Counted from the stretch's first letter, positions 48,001 through 56,502 are shown. The stretch: 64,000 bases of DNA from Zoroaster sp. YZ-2022 (GCA_029582265.1 CM055828.1:9442402-9506401), one strand, 5' to 3'. Translations and numbers: made by a program. Notes: a model not told the origin generated them from the letters alone.

Positions 48001-51000
48001 TGGAAGGAGCCAGGCTGAAGTGCGCCCTCTTCGTTCAAGAATTGTTTTCTTAAAAAAAAAATGTTTTCATTCCCAACAATTCACAACGATTAAACTTCAC
48101 AAAATTGTGTTATGATAGCTGAGTTCAAAATCGAATCATGTCTTGAATTTTCAATAACATACATGAAGCCGCTAAGAAATAATGAGCAAATTTGTTGACA
48201 AATTTAAGACTCTTTGCTCAAGTACGAGGTGCCCAATTGATCAGTGAACTTCCATAAACAGAGATTGCCCGGTCGGACGTCGGCATGGGGTCGACCGCGT
48301 GCAGCGTGTACCAGATTCATTCCTTGTGTCTCTGGTGCCTCTTTGTTGAAGATTTCTTTCTTAGAAATCCTTGCCAAAAAATCACAATGCTTTTATTAAA
48401 CGTCACCAAAATTGTCTCATGATATCGGACCATAAGTTCGAATCATGTCTTGAATTTTCAATGACCTACATGAAGCCGCTAAAAAATAATGAGCAAATTT
48501 GTTGACAAATTTAAGACTTCACTTTGCACAAGTACGACTGACTTCCACTGTAGAGATTTTAAGAAATCCTTGCCAAAAATCACAACGCTTTTATTAAACG
48601 TCACCAAAATTGTCTCATGATATCGGACCATAAGTTCGAATCATGTCTTGAATTTTCAATAACATACATGAAGCCGCTAAGAAATAATGAGCAAATTTGT
48701 TGACAAATTTAAGACTCTTTGCTCAAGTACGAGGTGCCCAATTGATCAGTGAACTTCCATAAACAGAGATTGCCCGGCCGAACGCGCCGGACGTCGGCAT
48801 GGGGTCGACCGCAGCGTGTACCAGATTCATTCCTTGTGTCTCTGGTGCCTCTTTGTTGAAGATTTCTTTCTTAGAAATCCTTGCCAAAAAATCACAATGC
48901 TTTTATTAAACGTCACCAAAATTGTCTCATGATATCGGACCATAAGTTCGAATCATGTCTTGAATTTTCAATGACCTACATGAAGCCGCTAAAAAATAAT
49001 GAGCAAATTTGTTGACAAATTTAAGACTTCACTTTGCACAAGTACGACTGACTTCCACTGTAGAGATTTTTAAGAAATCCTTGCCAAAAAATCACAACGC
49101 TTTTATTAAACGTCACCAAAATTGTCTCATGATATCGGACCATAAGTTCGAATCATGTCTTGAATTTTCAATAACATACATGAAGCCGCTAAGAAATAAT
49201 GAGCAAATTTGTTGACAAATTTGAGACTCTTTGCTCAAGTACGAGGTGCCCAATATTGATCAGTGAACTTCCATAAACAGAGATTGCCCGGCCGAACGCG
49301 TCGGACGTCGGCATGGGGTCGACCGCGTGCAGCGTGTACCAGATTCATTCCTTGTGTCTCTGGTGCCTCTTCGTTGAAGATTTCTTTCTTAGAAATCCTT
49401 GCCAAAAAATCACAACGCTTTTATTAAACGTCAGCAAAAAAAATATATATATATCGTCAAAATCAAATATAACACCACCCATCGGGAAAATAAAGCTCAG
49501 TAAAAAATGTTGCTGGCGATTATTATTAAATAGACAGATTTACGGAAGTTGAGGTGCGTTTTCGTGTCGCTAATTATCTATAACTTTCTGTTATACCAAC
49601 CTTTTTTAGTATCTTTGGTTATACTGTGTGACGCCGTTGGCTCTAATTCTGGTTGATTATTCTTAGGAAATGGCTATAGGATTAGCGCGAACGCCCGTCC
49701 CCACACCAGCCGTGTTGATAGGCCTGATGACTGGTGAATTATAATCGACGGCCGTGTACACGTGGTGGGAGCACGATCCTCCATGGATCAACACGGAATC
49801 TAGTCTGTGTTGTGTGTCGGTCCACGAATCTTCAGTCCCTGGATTTGTTTACTTGATAGGAACCGTTACGTGTGTTTTGACTAGACTAATTCATTCATCC
49901 AAGATAAGCGCACAATGGGATAGGTTATTACTACTAAGCCTAAACCATGCCTTGCTTTTGTGTCAGTACAATAGGATTAAAGCCACTGTATAACAATAGG
50001 AGACATACACTCGGTGAATACTCGGTAAAAACACCGTGAACGAAACCACTGGGGCGTAAGCACCGTGAACTTGCCGTGAAAATGCATTTTCACGGAAAAA
50101 GTGCAATTCACCGAGCTTTAACGGTGCATTCACGGAGGAGATGTTCATAGTGATAACACCTAACAATACCACCCTCTACCCTCAAATGTTATATGAAATT
50201 CACATTCATTTCGTTGGACAAAAACTTTCAATTACAAAAGACCATGGAAGATTCTCCTGCCTGCTCAATACTTACATACTGTCTTCATATCCAATGGTAA
50301 ACTTATTATTCGCCCTGTCCATGGCCTCGTGAGGGCGCTATCACTCAATACATGGGTTCGCAGAGGGCATTTTGTTTCAAACATGATTAGCAAGAGATTC
50401 TGCCCAAAATTAAACTTTTTTACGCCAGAGATTTTTAAGAGGAATATATCTTGGTCAGGTGTTGATTTCCTCAGTGTATTTTTTTAAATAAAGTATTCAA
50501 AACAAGCATTGAAGTTTTTCCTGTTTTATTTTGCACTAGCGGCTGCCCATAGTTTGGCAACCTTAGCTATGGCTGTGACGTAGGAAAGTTAGCATATCAC
50601 TGGCACCCGTCCAGTTCGTATTCAGTTTGGGTGCGCTATTGGCTGCATTCTAATATTAATGATTACCAGAGAATGGCTGCTTAGATCTCCCTTTTTCAGG
50701 TAGAAAAACCTCCTCATGCTTAATGACAAGTGTAGCAAGAGGTTAAAAAACATAGGAAAAGGTATGGTATTTGGAAGGTATAAGAAGGTGGAAATCAGCA
50801 GTGAAGATTTACGGTTTGCATATAAAATGACTCTACGTACTGTTGTGATATGTTTGTACAGTAAAGAGGCTGGAACCTCAGCTCGCAGCTGAAGTACATT
50901 TCACTGCTAGAGGGCTACAATATGCACAAGGGGAATAGACCTTGAGTGATATAATTTGAATGTTTATATTGCCATCTGAAACATCCTTTTTCCTTGTCTT

Positions 51001-51081
51001 TTTGTAGTCAAATCAAGTTTCCCATTATCCGTTCGCATCAAACCTCGGCAGGTAACAAGCTCATCCTCACAAGATGTGTGA
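18634..51081 (+). CDS. NKIRAS (kappaB-Ras) small GTPase, 7 coding exons
   Basis: Exons 18634-18732, 38431-38529, 40640-40690, 41163-41267, 43332-43425, 45017-45103 and 51008-51081 join in frame to 202 aa (human proteins 191-192). G1 loop GSACVGKT (about residues 11-18), FPTIEDIY switch I, DTKGL in place of DTAGQ, NKADL for guanine recognition, and VTVANRK in place of the SAK motif. Ala at the Ras-12 position and Leu at the Ras-61 position are the known kappaB-Ras signature, predicting very low GTP hydrolysis. There is no CaaX lipidation motif; the tail is VTSSSSQDV. Known family role: binding IkappaB PEST regions to slow NF-kappaB activation, and restraining Ral through RalGAP. The gene is stretched to 32 kb by repeat-filled introns. 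Role here is by homology. Confidence 0.92.
19830..20875. repeat. Tandem duplication split by a MITE
   Basis: Copy 1 is about 19830-19975. Copy 2 is about 19978-20042 plus 20789-20875. Both read catctttccagtccaatat, then tttaattaaatcagg, then gatttgagtaa or atatttgagtaa. The second copy is interrupted exactly at tttaattaa by the element 20043-20788. Confidence 0.8.
20043..20788. mobile_element. Mutator-like MITE, 746 bp, 9-bp target duplication
   Basis: Terminal inverted repeats of about 130 bp begin ggcagtggatattttacc. TTTAATTAA directly flanks both ends (20034-20042 and 20789-20797), and the uninterrupted version is present once in the neighbouring copy near 19880. A 9-bp duplication and long TIRs are characteristic of Mutator-like elements. 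No transposase is encoded. A CRE-like TGACGTCA is carried in each TIR. Confidence 0.7.
21882..22712. mobile_element. Possible inverted-repeat element, 0.8 kb
   Basis: agctgcagtaactgtatctc at 21893 onward continues for 28 bases that reappear exactly as the reverse complement at about 22681-22708. No target duplication was found. It may be a decayed element or two separate insertions. Confidence 0.4.
22004..22099. repeat. 32-bp minisatellite, 3 copies
   Basis: The unit starts gtttagctttgtgacatgta and is repeated three times without change, followed by a partial unit. Confidence 0.9.
23152..23345. repeat. AT-rich imperfect repeats
   Basis: caattgagtcttcttgactt plus an ATT/ATG run occurs at about 23152 and 23202, with a shorter copy near 23319. 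Low-complexity intron sequence. Nearby 23571-23620 reads [21 protein letters not shown] then stop after an AG, too short to call a gene. Confidence 0.6.
23870..24176. mobile_element. piggyBac-like MITE, TTAA-CCCTCCTAC ends, 307 bp
   Basis: TTAA plus ccctcctac at the left is mirrored by gtaggaggg plus TTAA at the right (24164-24176). TTAA target sites and CCC-starting ends are typical of piggyBac elements. The interior repeats the word tttgaatggt. Relatives are at 62307-62798 and perhaps 29618-29969. Confidence 0.75.
24377..26695 (-). pseudogene. 5'-truncated non-LTR retrotransposon (RTE-like reverse transcriptase)
   Basis: Read leftward from about 26695, the sequence encodes a reverse transcriptase: [37 protein letters not shown], the catalytic LLYADD, then a thumb region ([12 protein letters not shown]). 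A C-terminal zinc-knuckle-like segment starts CPYCGR and ends SHKRAC. The endonuclease and 5' end are missing. The frame is broken by a shift around 25900-25930 and by an in-frame TAG near 25770. The 3' end after the stop at 24553 runs to an (ATG)n-type tail near 24377. The family looks like RTE or a close relative, not certain. It sits antisense in NKIRAS intron 1 and is dead. Confidence 0.85.
27010..27067. repeat. (CAAT)n-type microsatellite
   Basis: Runs of caatcaatcaat with a few caac variants. The stretch 27068-28019 contains no assignable feature apart from short direct repeats (cgccacttat near 27465-27500). Confidence 0.9.
28020..28493. repeat. Left arm of a 9-kb-spaced inverted repeat
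   Basis: About 310 bp (28178-28493) is the reverse complement of 37520-37838 at roughly 95 percent by eye. The similarity resumes at 28020-28086 and 37845-37905. The left copy carries an additional 85 bases (28087-28172). It could be two opposite copies of one element, or the ends of a single large one. Confidence 0.75.
28775..29583. mobile_element. TTAA/CCCTAAC-ended element containing a minisatellite
   Basis: The left end is ccctaactctcccaaatcc and the right end is ctagggagttaggg plus TTAA, an inverted pair. Words such as aatcctccaaaatcctc recur inside. The right half is the 44-bp tandem array. Left TTAA appears mutated (GAAA). Confidence 0.5.
29091..29579. repeat. 44-bp minisatellite, about 11 copies
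   Basis: The unit runs gaaggattcaggttatgtgt, then aagcaaatgggcctagggag and ttag. Two units carry a two-base insertion (gaggatattcagg). The unit contains the inward part of the surrounding element's right end. Confidence 0.95.
29618..29969. mobile_element. Possible TTAA-type MITE
   Basis: It starts TTAAccctcctactataac and ends cacagaagggTTAA. Only the outer seven bases or so match as inverted repeats. The interior repeats gttgactcattttaacct and the word ttttgac. Assignment is weak. Confidence 0.4.
30057..30930. mobile_element. Possible TTAA-type element, CCCTGAGCGC ends
   Basis: Left TTAAccctgagcgcagcgcat and right gagccgcgcagggTTAA are imperfect inverted ends. Inside both ends a gtactgtttacaacagt or tttttcaaacagtacca motif recurs. 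There is no protein-coding region. Confidence 0.45.
31357..31763. mobile_element. hAT-like MITE, 391 bp, 8-bp target duplication
   Basis: acccctaa at 31357-31364 and again at 31756-31763 flanks an element that starts tagggctgtgc and ends gcacagctct. An 8-bp duplication and TAGGGCTGTGC-type ends are typical of hAT elements. The interior repeats gggtatccg. Non-autonomous. Confidence 0.75.
32396..32755 (-). mobile_element. tRNA-derived SINE, full-length copy
   Basis: Same family as 7310-7673. On the - strand the head (A box complement ccgctcgacca, B box complement ggattcgaaccc) is at the right, and the (ATT)n tail at the left end near 32400. Confidence 0.85.
33138..33428 (+). pseudogene. 3' end of an L2/CR1-like LINE (5'-truncated)
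   Basis: The + strand encodes the last segment of a LINE reverse-transcriptase polyprotein: [19 protein letters not shown], then [20 protein letters not shown] and [12 protein letters not shown], then a stop at 33376. The pattern of RSFA, LWNNLP and KTHL is the usual C-terminus of CR1/L2-type elements. A short 3' UTR follows and runs straight into the tandem array. Confidence 0.75.
33429..35530. repeat. 62-bp minisatellite, about 34 copies, derived from a LINE 3' end
   Basis: The unit reads tgtgtagcagcgccatgagc, gtctttaggcggatacagca, then cattacagatactcattatt and at. The first unit is continuous with the LINE 3' UTR, and the unit ends with the LINE's ATT tail. Central units have cacgttac where outer ones have cacattac. 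A few units are shortened (for example near 34612 and 35175). Confidence 0.95.
35523..36692. mobile_element. Non-autonomous hAT element inside the minisatellite, 1154 bp
   Basis: The element 35531-36684 begins cagggttgt and ends acaaccctg. Both sides carry the 8-bp duplication ctcattat (35523-35530 and 36685-36692), which is part of the minisatellite unit. CAGGG ends and 8-bp duplications are hAT hallmarks. The interior is GC-rich and codes for no transposase. Confidence 0.85.
36693..36888. repeat. 62-bp minisatellite, 3 further copies
   Basis: Continuation of the 33429-35530 array after the hAT insertion, ending in an (ATT)n run near 36880-36890. Confidence 0.95.
37235..37400 (-). pseudogene. 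RecQ-like helicase fragment (motif Ia region)
   Basis: On the - strand the frame reads [20 protein letters not shown], then [20 protein letters not shown], then a donor-like GTAAGT. The core [11 protein letters not shown] resembles the RecQ motif Ia (SPL.ALM.DQV), followed by the usual variable turn. No motif I or DEAH box is seen nearby, and the + strand NKIRAS intron surrounds it. It is probably an exon relic or a gene piece carried by a transposon. Confidence 0.4.
37520..37905. repeat. Right arm of a 9-kb-spaced inverted repeat
   Basis: Reverse complement of 28020-28493 (see that entry). It begins ttgaataaagaacgatgggg and ends near ataacaatacag. Confidence 0.75.
38431..38529 (+). CDS. NKIRAS, coding exon 2 (switch I and switch II)
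   Basis: Acceptor ctactacag ends at 38430 and donor GTATGT follows 38529. Thirty-three codons read [20 protein letters not shown], then [13 protein letters not shown], including switch I and the DTKGL replacement of DTAGQ. Confidence 0.9.
38567..38864. repeat. 18-bp minisatellite, about 16 copies
   Basis: The unit caatatatgctaagcaga is repeated with almost no change, starting about 40 bases after the exon 2 donor. It is open in both directions for over 150 codons, which is a by-product of the 18-base period. Confidence 0.95.
39490..39805. mobile_element. Nested-hairpin MITE
   Basis: A near-perfect hairpin at 39495-39542 uses gcctggaagaaggtcgta and its complement. A second pair is formed by ccagcagaaggtcataag (39553 onward) and cttacgaccttttgctgg near 39748-39766. 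All carry the word acctt(c/t)t. No target duplication identified. Confidence 0.5.
40121..40302 (+). other. Unrecognised short ORF, acidic and Ser-rich
   Basis: ATG at 40121 opens about 60 codons, [20 protein letters not shown] and on to [19 protein letters not shown], ending after an A-run. Acidic Ser-rich starts are common in transposase N-termini, but no match can be claimed. It lies in an NKIRAS intron and is probably a transposon remnant. Confidence 0.25.
40640..40690 (+). CDS. NKIRAS, coding exon 3
   Basis: Acceptor ttgttacag and donor GTAAGT enclose 17 codons, [17 protein letters not shown], matching the LPKHYF..AD segment of NKIRAS proteins. Confidence 0.9.
41163..41267 (+). CDS. NKIRAS, coding exon 4
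   Basis: Acceptor ttgcag ends at 41162 and donor GTATGT begins at 41268. Thirty-five codons read [20 protein letters not shown], then [15 protein letters not shown]. The donor is continuous with the first unit of the 40-bp array. Confidence 0.9.
41271..42705. repeat. 40-bp minisatellite, about 36 copies, touching the exon 4 donor
   Basis: The consensus is gtgatgggaaacctagctag followed by cctagcagaatagttaccca. Units vary by single bases and small indels (for example aggggaacc, ggaggaacc). The copies decay toward the right end. The stretch 42720-43331 has only a G-run and a tail of a repeat near 42960-43090. Confidence 0.95.
43332..43425 (+). CDS. NKIRAS, coding exon 5 (NKxD guanine-binding motif)
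   Basis: Acceptor ttgctcag and donor GTAGAG. It encodes [20 protein letters not shown] and on to WAQKEK, with NKAD as the guanine specificity motif. Phase 1 at its end. Confidence 0.9.
44091..44707. mobile_element. piggyBac-like MITE with telomere-like ends, 617 bp
   Basis: It begins TTAAccctaactccctaag and ends gttagggTTAA. The interior holds about eight spaced copies of the phrase ccatcaaactccaaca. Related elements lie at 55197-55287, about 56188-56502 and 28775-29583. TTAA flanks suggest piggyBac-type insertion. Confidence 0.65.
45017..45103 (+). CDS. NKIRAS, coding exon 6
   Basis: Acceptor tgatcag and donor GTAAGA. With one base from exon 5 it reads [20 protein letters not shown], then LTSKLTLPI, matching the EVTVTDRKTL segment of human NKIRAS. 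Confidence 0.9.
45109..45958 (+). mobile_element. SINE-like insertion with 17-bp target duplication
   Basis: aacactttagtccggtt lies at 45109-45125 and again at 45942-45958. Between them are two inverted copies of one about 150-bp block (45126-45265 and 45845-45941). A tRNA-like B box gggtttgaatccc lies near 45837-45850. The insertion is 5 bases past the exon 6 donor. Composition suggests a tRNA-type SINE or a dimer of one. Confidence 0.6.
46221..50152. mobile_element. CACTA-like non-autonomous DNA transposon, 3.9 kb
   Basis: The right end, read inward, is CACTATGAACATCTCCTCCG. The left end is CAGCATGAACATCTCCTCCG, so about 60 bp of the two ends match as inverted repeats apart from the mutated CACTA. 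Both subterminal regions (46230-46440 and 50010-50150) carry many short repeats of the type ggtgaa or cgtgaa, as is usual for CACTA/EnSpm elements. Flanking triplets are ATT and ATA, so a 3-bp duplication is only approximate. No transposase was found inside. It sits in the last NKIRAS intron. Confidence 0.55.
48120..49440. repeat. 510-bp tandem repeat, about 2.5 units
   Basis: Words such as catgtcttgaattttcaat, catgaagccgctaa and gagcaaatttgttgacaaat recur in two alternating half-units. Full units begin near 48124, 48629 and 49140. It lies within the CACTA-like element. The remaining element interior (46450-48100 and 49450-50000) shows no gene. Confidence 0.85.
51008..51081 (+). CDS. NKIRAS, terminal coding exon
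   Basis: Acceptor ttttttgtag ends at 51007. With one base from exon 6 it reads [20 protein letters not shown], then SQDV, stop TGA 51079-51081. KSSFPL matches the human NKIRAS tail. Confidence 0.88.
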
Positions 51082-51140
51082 CATGTTCCAGATGGGTCAG
51101 TTAGAGTAAGAGTCCTCATTGAGTTATCATGTGCAATAAA
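51082..51140 (+). terminator. NKIRAS 3' UTR start and poly(A) signal
   Basis: AATAAA at 51135-51140 lies 54 bases after the stop, a plausible early polyadenylation signal. Longer 3' UTR forms cannot be excluded. Confidence 0.5.
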
Positions 51141-51302
51141 TGTAAATACTGAGTTGAATTTACTAGCAACACATCAAAAATCATGTGCATTTAAGATTGT
51201 AGGGGCTAGAAAGATTGGCTTTTCATAATCTTTGTTGGTACTTTCAGTTAACACTTCCTGTGCTGTCCATTCAGTCAACATGCTGAGGATTCCTGTTTCC
51301 CA

Positions 51303-51658
51303 GCCAAAACAAACAACAAGTGTCTAGTTTCTGGTCATCGGTTGGCTTCAATATCTGTACGGTGATGCGCGTTTTTTTGTTTTTTGTTTTTTGTTTTTTG
51401 TTTTGGTAATCTTTTTTTTTTGACAACAGGGAAATACGTGATACGTGATACATGCATACGCAGGGACCATATTTCCCATATACAAAGTATTGTGGCAAAG
51501 AGAGGCCTAACAAATCGGGAAAACGTTCATACTCCTGAAAAAGTCATTTAAAACACAGCATGGCAGAATTCCAATCGATCCAGCAATTTTGGCTGCAATT
51601 GGACATTACTTCATAGTGACGTGCATGGGACCAGAAACTAGATACTTTTATTTTGGCC
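51303..51658. mobile_element. Second copy of the PIF/Harbinger-like MITE
   Basis: Reverse orientation relative to 9764-10134. It shares tctagtttctggtcatcggt, aatacgtgatac and ccagcaattttggctgcaat, and ends ttttggcc. A T/G-rich run at about 51370-51415 sits inside. Confidence 0.65.
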
Positions 51659-51979
51659 TGACATTGACAAAGGATACATTAATTTTGCTACATTGATTTT
51701 GCTACATTGATAGTTATTCATCTTCTTCCTTATACATTCATATGTAGAGAGCTACAAGAAACCAATATATATTGTACAAAGCCTTGTTGCATTTTTCTAC
51801 AGATTTGGGTTTTTGATACTCAAAACTGCTTTATCACAATAATTTTGCATAAAATATTTTATCATAAGAGCATCCATTTCATGGAGTAGATTGAGTCCAT
51901 TGTAGTACATTGCTGTCATATTGCAATCTTGATCAGGACTGTTGGTACACGTTGACACAATCATTGATCTCACTGTGAA

Positions 51980-52628
51980 ACCCCCTGTACAATGTAAAAC
52001 CCCCTCTCCCTCCTGTACAGTGTAAAACCCCTCTCCCCCTGTACAGTGTAAAACCCCTCTCCCCCTGTACAGTGTAAAACCCCCTCTCCCTCCTGTACAA
52101 TGTAAAAAACCCTCTCCTTCTGTACAATGTACAACCCCCACTCCCTCCTGTACAATGTAAAACCCCCTCTCCCCATGTACAATGTAAAAACCCATCTCCC
52201 CCTGTACAATGTAAAAACCCCGCTCCCTCCTGTACAATGTAAAACCCCCTCTCCCCCTGTACAATGTAAAAACCCATCTCCCCCTGTACAATGCAAAACC
52301 CCCTCTCCCCCTGTACAATGTAAAACCCCTCCCCTCTCCCTCCTGTACAATGTAAAACCCCCTCTCCTCTCCCTCCTGTACAATGTAAAACCCCCTCTCC
52401 TCCCCCTCCTGTACAATGTAAAACCCCGCTCCCCCTGTACAATGTAAAACCCCTCCCCTCTCCCTCCTGTACAATGTAAAACCCCTCCCCCACTCCCTCC
52501 TGTACAATGTAAAACCCCCTCTCCTCTCCCTCCTGTACAATGTAAAACCCCCTCTCCTCTCCCTCCTGTACAATGTACACCCCCACTCCCTCCTGCACAA
52601 TGTACACCCCCTTTCCCCCGTACAATGT
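51980..52628. repeat. Pyrimidine/purine-asymmetric minisatellite, about 20 units of 27-35 bp
   Basis: The unit is tgtacaatgtaaaaccccct followed by ctcccc(t)cc of variable length. On the - strand it is purine-rich (ggaggga). All three - strand frames stay open for over 200 codons because the unit lacks stops; no gene is implied. Confidence 0.95.
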
Positions 52629-52629
52629 T

Positions 52630-55196
52630 GAGTGCTTTGAACATTGTTACAGTATCACACCAACAAAATGTTTCCAATAAATTATTTTGACTCAGACTTA
52701 CCTTTATATGGGGGTGTAGGAGGAGGGTGTGTGTTGCAACAAGTTCTATAAACGTAGAAAAGGTTTTCGGCAGAAGGCGTAGTTAAGAAAATTATTTTCC
52801 TAGCATCCAAAAAAATACAATTATTTTCATGCTATTCATAATGTAAATACATGTACTTGTATTTTGTGCATTTTGTTTGATATTGTTTTATATAGATAGA
52901 ATGCTTAAATACAGACATTTATTTTGTTTATAGTTAACATTCTTATTTTACAGTCAAGTTATTTTATAGTCACAACATTATTCTCACACCAACTACTAAA
53001 TCAGGCTTATTATAAATGCTGCATCTGTACTAGTCACATATTGTTACCTGCATTCTAATGACAGTGTACAACCCGTATGTCCAATATCAAAACTCTGTTC
53101 ATTGCTCATTTTGAAGATTTGTAGGCAAGATGTGAAAATATAAAGCAGGTTGGGTTGCTATGGAAACAGCTATGGCAACAGCTATAGCATCATCCCTAGT
53201 ATTGAAAGTTATAAATGATTATGTTGCAAACCATTTACATAGCCATCCAATCATTCCACAAGGTGACAGTATATGTGTAGTAATACCCAAGCCTGGACAT
53301 TCATTTATTTGTACTAGTTGGCCAGGTAGCTAAAAGAAAAGGTACTAATCTGTCAGAAACTTTACCAGCCCTATATAATTAAACATCTCACACTTGGGTG
53401 GGAAAGTTGAAGTATTTGGCTAGCCGCTATTGCTATACTCTTAAATGTTACCCACCAGCTGGCAAATAATGTTGCTGTTTCACCTGCTTAAGGGCAATTT
53501 TATCTTTCCCTGGCTGGCAGACAGATGTTAAGGTTCACCCCCAGTTACATCTGGGTTTTGTGACAATTAACCTACACGAAGTGTGCAAGCCTGGTATAAC
53601 CCAGTCCATGGCATTCTACTCAAAATGTGCACACACACAAGAAGTGTAGAAATGAGTTTGGTTTCCCTGATTGAGAGCATCACTGGAGAAGTGTTTGACG
53701 CTGCTTGCTAGATCTAGAAGTAAGTAAATGCACATGTAAAGTAAAGTTCCCACACACACCTGGCAAGTCACCACTGATGTTTTGAGACTTTGTTTGTTAG
53801 TCTGTACTGCAGGCGTGTCATGAAATGGCCTTAATCCATTGTTCTTGGAGTACTGTGCTGTAGAAAACATGATTACATGACTCCATACTTTGTGTAGGAA
53901 AAAGTCTTCTTGTCGTATGAATTAAAACTAGACTAGTAAATGCTAGGAAGCATTCATTTTTAGTACAGGTATTTTGCTTCTTAGCAAAAGCTGTAAGTAT
54001 ATGCTGAATACTGTATGAGTGATCTTATTGTTTTAATACTGCAAGAAATCAGGTTGTATCACTGTCATGAAACTCATGTAGAAACAATATTTTTGTAAAT
54101 ACTTGACATTTATATTTACCATTATTATTGGAAAGCATACATACAATTAAAGAAAACACCACAAAAAAGTGCAATAGGCATAAGATACTTTCAAGGCATA
54201 ATTGTAAAATTTATTTATTCTTCGGTACAAATTGTAATTTGTTTTCTTGCTGTTCTTTTAAGTAGTACATATTCACATAAATTATACTTCATTCTCTACA
54301 TTGGCATATTAAATAATTGTTTTTCCAAAAAAAATGTTCACTTTGCATGATCCAAGATAATTAAGCCTGTAACCAAAACAAGTGTTTTTGGCAATAGCTA
54401 TTCATCTAATATGCTTTGCTGATGAAGCTATAGAAAAAGACACCTACTTTGGACAAAGCTTAAACTGCTAGATGCATAACTCACTAGCTGCCAGTCTTGG
54501 GGCATGCAAGTTGCTTCAAACCACCATCGTGAAATGCAAGATGGTAAACTACTAAACAAGGTAATGACTACAGTTGCAGTTGTCTTTCCATCCAATAAAT
54601 TGCATTGCAGTAATTTAACCTTGTTCCTTTATTTCCTGTCAAATGTAAAGCCTCTATACACTTTTGGTATTACCCTTTATGTCACTGATTGAAATACTAC
54701 TGCAGGGACTAGTGAATGGTGAAACATACCTCATACATATCCTCGACTTTAATAAACATGTACATCTTCCCTGTGCGTGTAACATACATGTACTATCAAA
54801 ATGAAGTACTGTCTCACAGTCCATGCACACATGTACATGAGGGTGCTTAACATACATGTAGACATGTACCAGCAGTTAGCACTGATTGAACTACAAAATC
54901 CATAGACGAATATTGGAGATCTTTAGCTTGCAATAAATAACAAAATGTGAGATAATGTAAATGTGGTTAGAGGTGTAATAAAACATGATTTATTTCATGG
55001 GGATAGGTGATGTTACTTCCCCTTGGAAGTTGACAAACTAAATCCCTCGGCATCACCTCAGGAAGTAGTTTGTTAACTTCTAATACCTCCGGAAATATAA
55101 TTGTGTAAGTCCACCGTAAATAATTTCTGTCCAGGCCAGAAATGATTTAACAACTCAGGATTTTTGTTTGGCACAAGGAATGACTGTAGTATTCTA
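52630..55196. other. No gene seen
   Basis: AT-rich unique sequence. Scattered acatgta words, and no exon with convincing splice sites on either strand. Confidence 0.4.
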
Positions 55197-55287
55197 TTAA
55201 CCCTAACACCCTAAGACATTATATTAAAACAATAAAAATCCTTCAAAATCCTCCAACTGGCTTTGTTGTCTAGGGAGTTAGGGTTAA
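55197..55287. mobile_element. Minimal TTAA/CCCTAAC MITE, 91 bp
   Basis: TTAAccctaacaccctaagac at the left and gtctagggagttagggTTAA at the right are inverted ends with exact TTAA on both sides. Inner sequence is about 50 bp. Confidence 0.7.
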
Positions 55288-56187
55288 AATGTGAATTCTT
55301 GTCGTTCAAGTTCCCAGGTTACACTCCATTCTTGATCATAGTCAGATGTGAATTCACATAAAGACCTATACCAAAACTGTACACAGGCTTTCCGTTACGC
55401 TTTCACAAATGATACAATCTTCACACCAACATAAACCATTTTGTAACTGAGCTTATTTTAAAGACTGCAAATCTCTGCTTAAATCCAAACCCTACTAGGT
55501 TATTCCATTCATGTTAATTCAAGTTCATATTGCATAAAGGCAGGTCCTATCATTCAATGCTGAATGTTAATTTTGATCAAATGGAGTTTACCATCTTTAT
55601 TCAAGTGATGAAACACTCACAGAAATCCGTTACCTTTGATGAATAAAAATGCCTAGAAATACATGCCAGCAGCATAAATTTTTTAAAAATAAATTAAAAA
55701 TGTACATAATCTTAATACCGGTTTGGTATTTAAAAGAAAGTCCCTTGGATACATACCCGCCAATATTCAGACATCTAAAAACAGACATTTTTTTTTAGCT
55801 CAAAATGAGTGCCAATAGCTGTTTGACTTCTTAACAAATGTCCTTGCAGGTAAAACTACATGCAAGATTAATATTTTTCCAAATGTTCCTGACCATAAAT
55901 TTTACAAAGGAGTTAAGTGCAACCAAATATTTATCACATTCCTTAAAAATTATCAAGAAATAATGAATAAAAGGAATACTTATGTGCCTACTAGTGAATT
56001 TGTACTGCAGTATTTCATTTTTTAATGGGTGTGGTACACTCAAAATGTGTTTCTAGATTTTGGGGATTTACACACAGGAAACAAGTGGCAAACAGAAAAA
56101 TAACAGAAATATTTCTTACATTAACTCTGAAATAATCTAGTGTCTGCTTTGGATTGGAGAATGGTACAGCCTTTTTTGGACATAAAA

Positions 56188-56502
56188 CTACCCTAACTAC
56201 CCCAAGTCCATCAAAATCCACCACTTGTTTTTCCTTGCATTTTGATGGATTCGGTACTCCACAGTATAGCCCAGCAAACAGAGCATGTAGCCATGTGTAC
56301 CAAATCCATCAAACTCCAACGGCTGCTTTTGTTGGATTCGGGACTTTGTATAGCCAAGCCATGGGTGCTTTGCATTTTGCTACTGTACCAATTCCATCAA
56401 AGTCCAACAATTGGGGTACCTTTTTACTGCATGTTGATGGATTTTTGGAGGATTTGGGATGGTTCCTAGCAAAAATGCCTAGGGTGTTGGGGTTAGGGTT
56501 AA
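56188..56502. mobile_element. TTAA/CCCTAAC MITE, about 315 bp
   Basis: It starts taccctaactaccccaag and ends gttggggttagggTTAA. The phrase ccatcaaactccaac recurs inside, as in 44091-44707. The left TTAA is mutated. Confidence 0.55.

Noticed and set aside
51797..52677. Three overlapping - strand ORFs over 200 codons
   Set aside because: All frames are open because the purine-rich repeat unit has no stops; composition is pure repeat.
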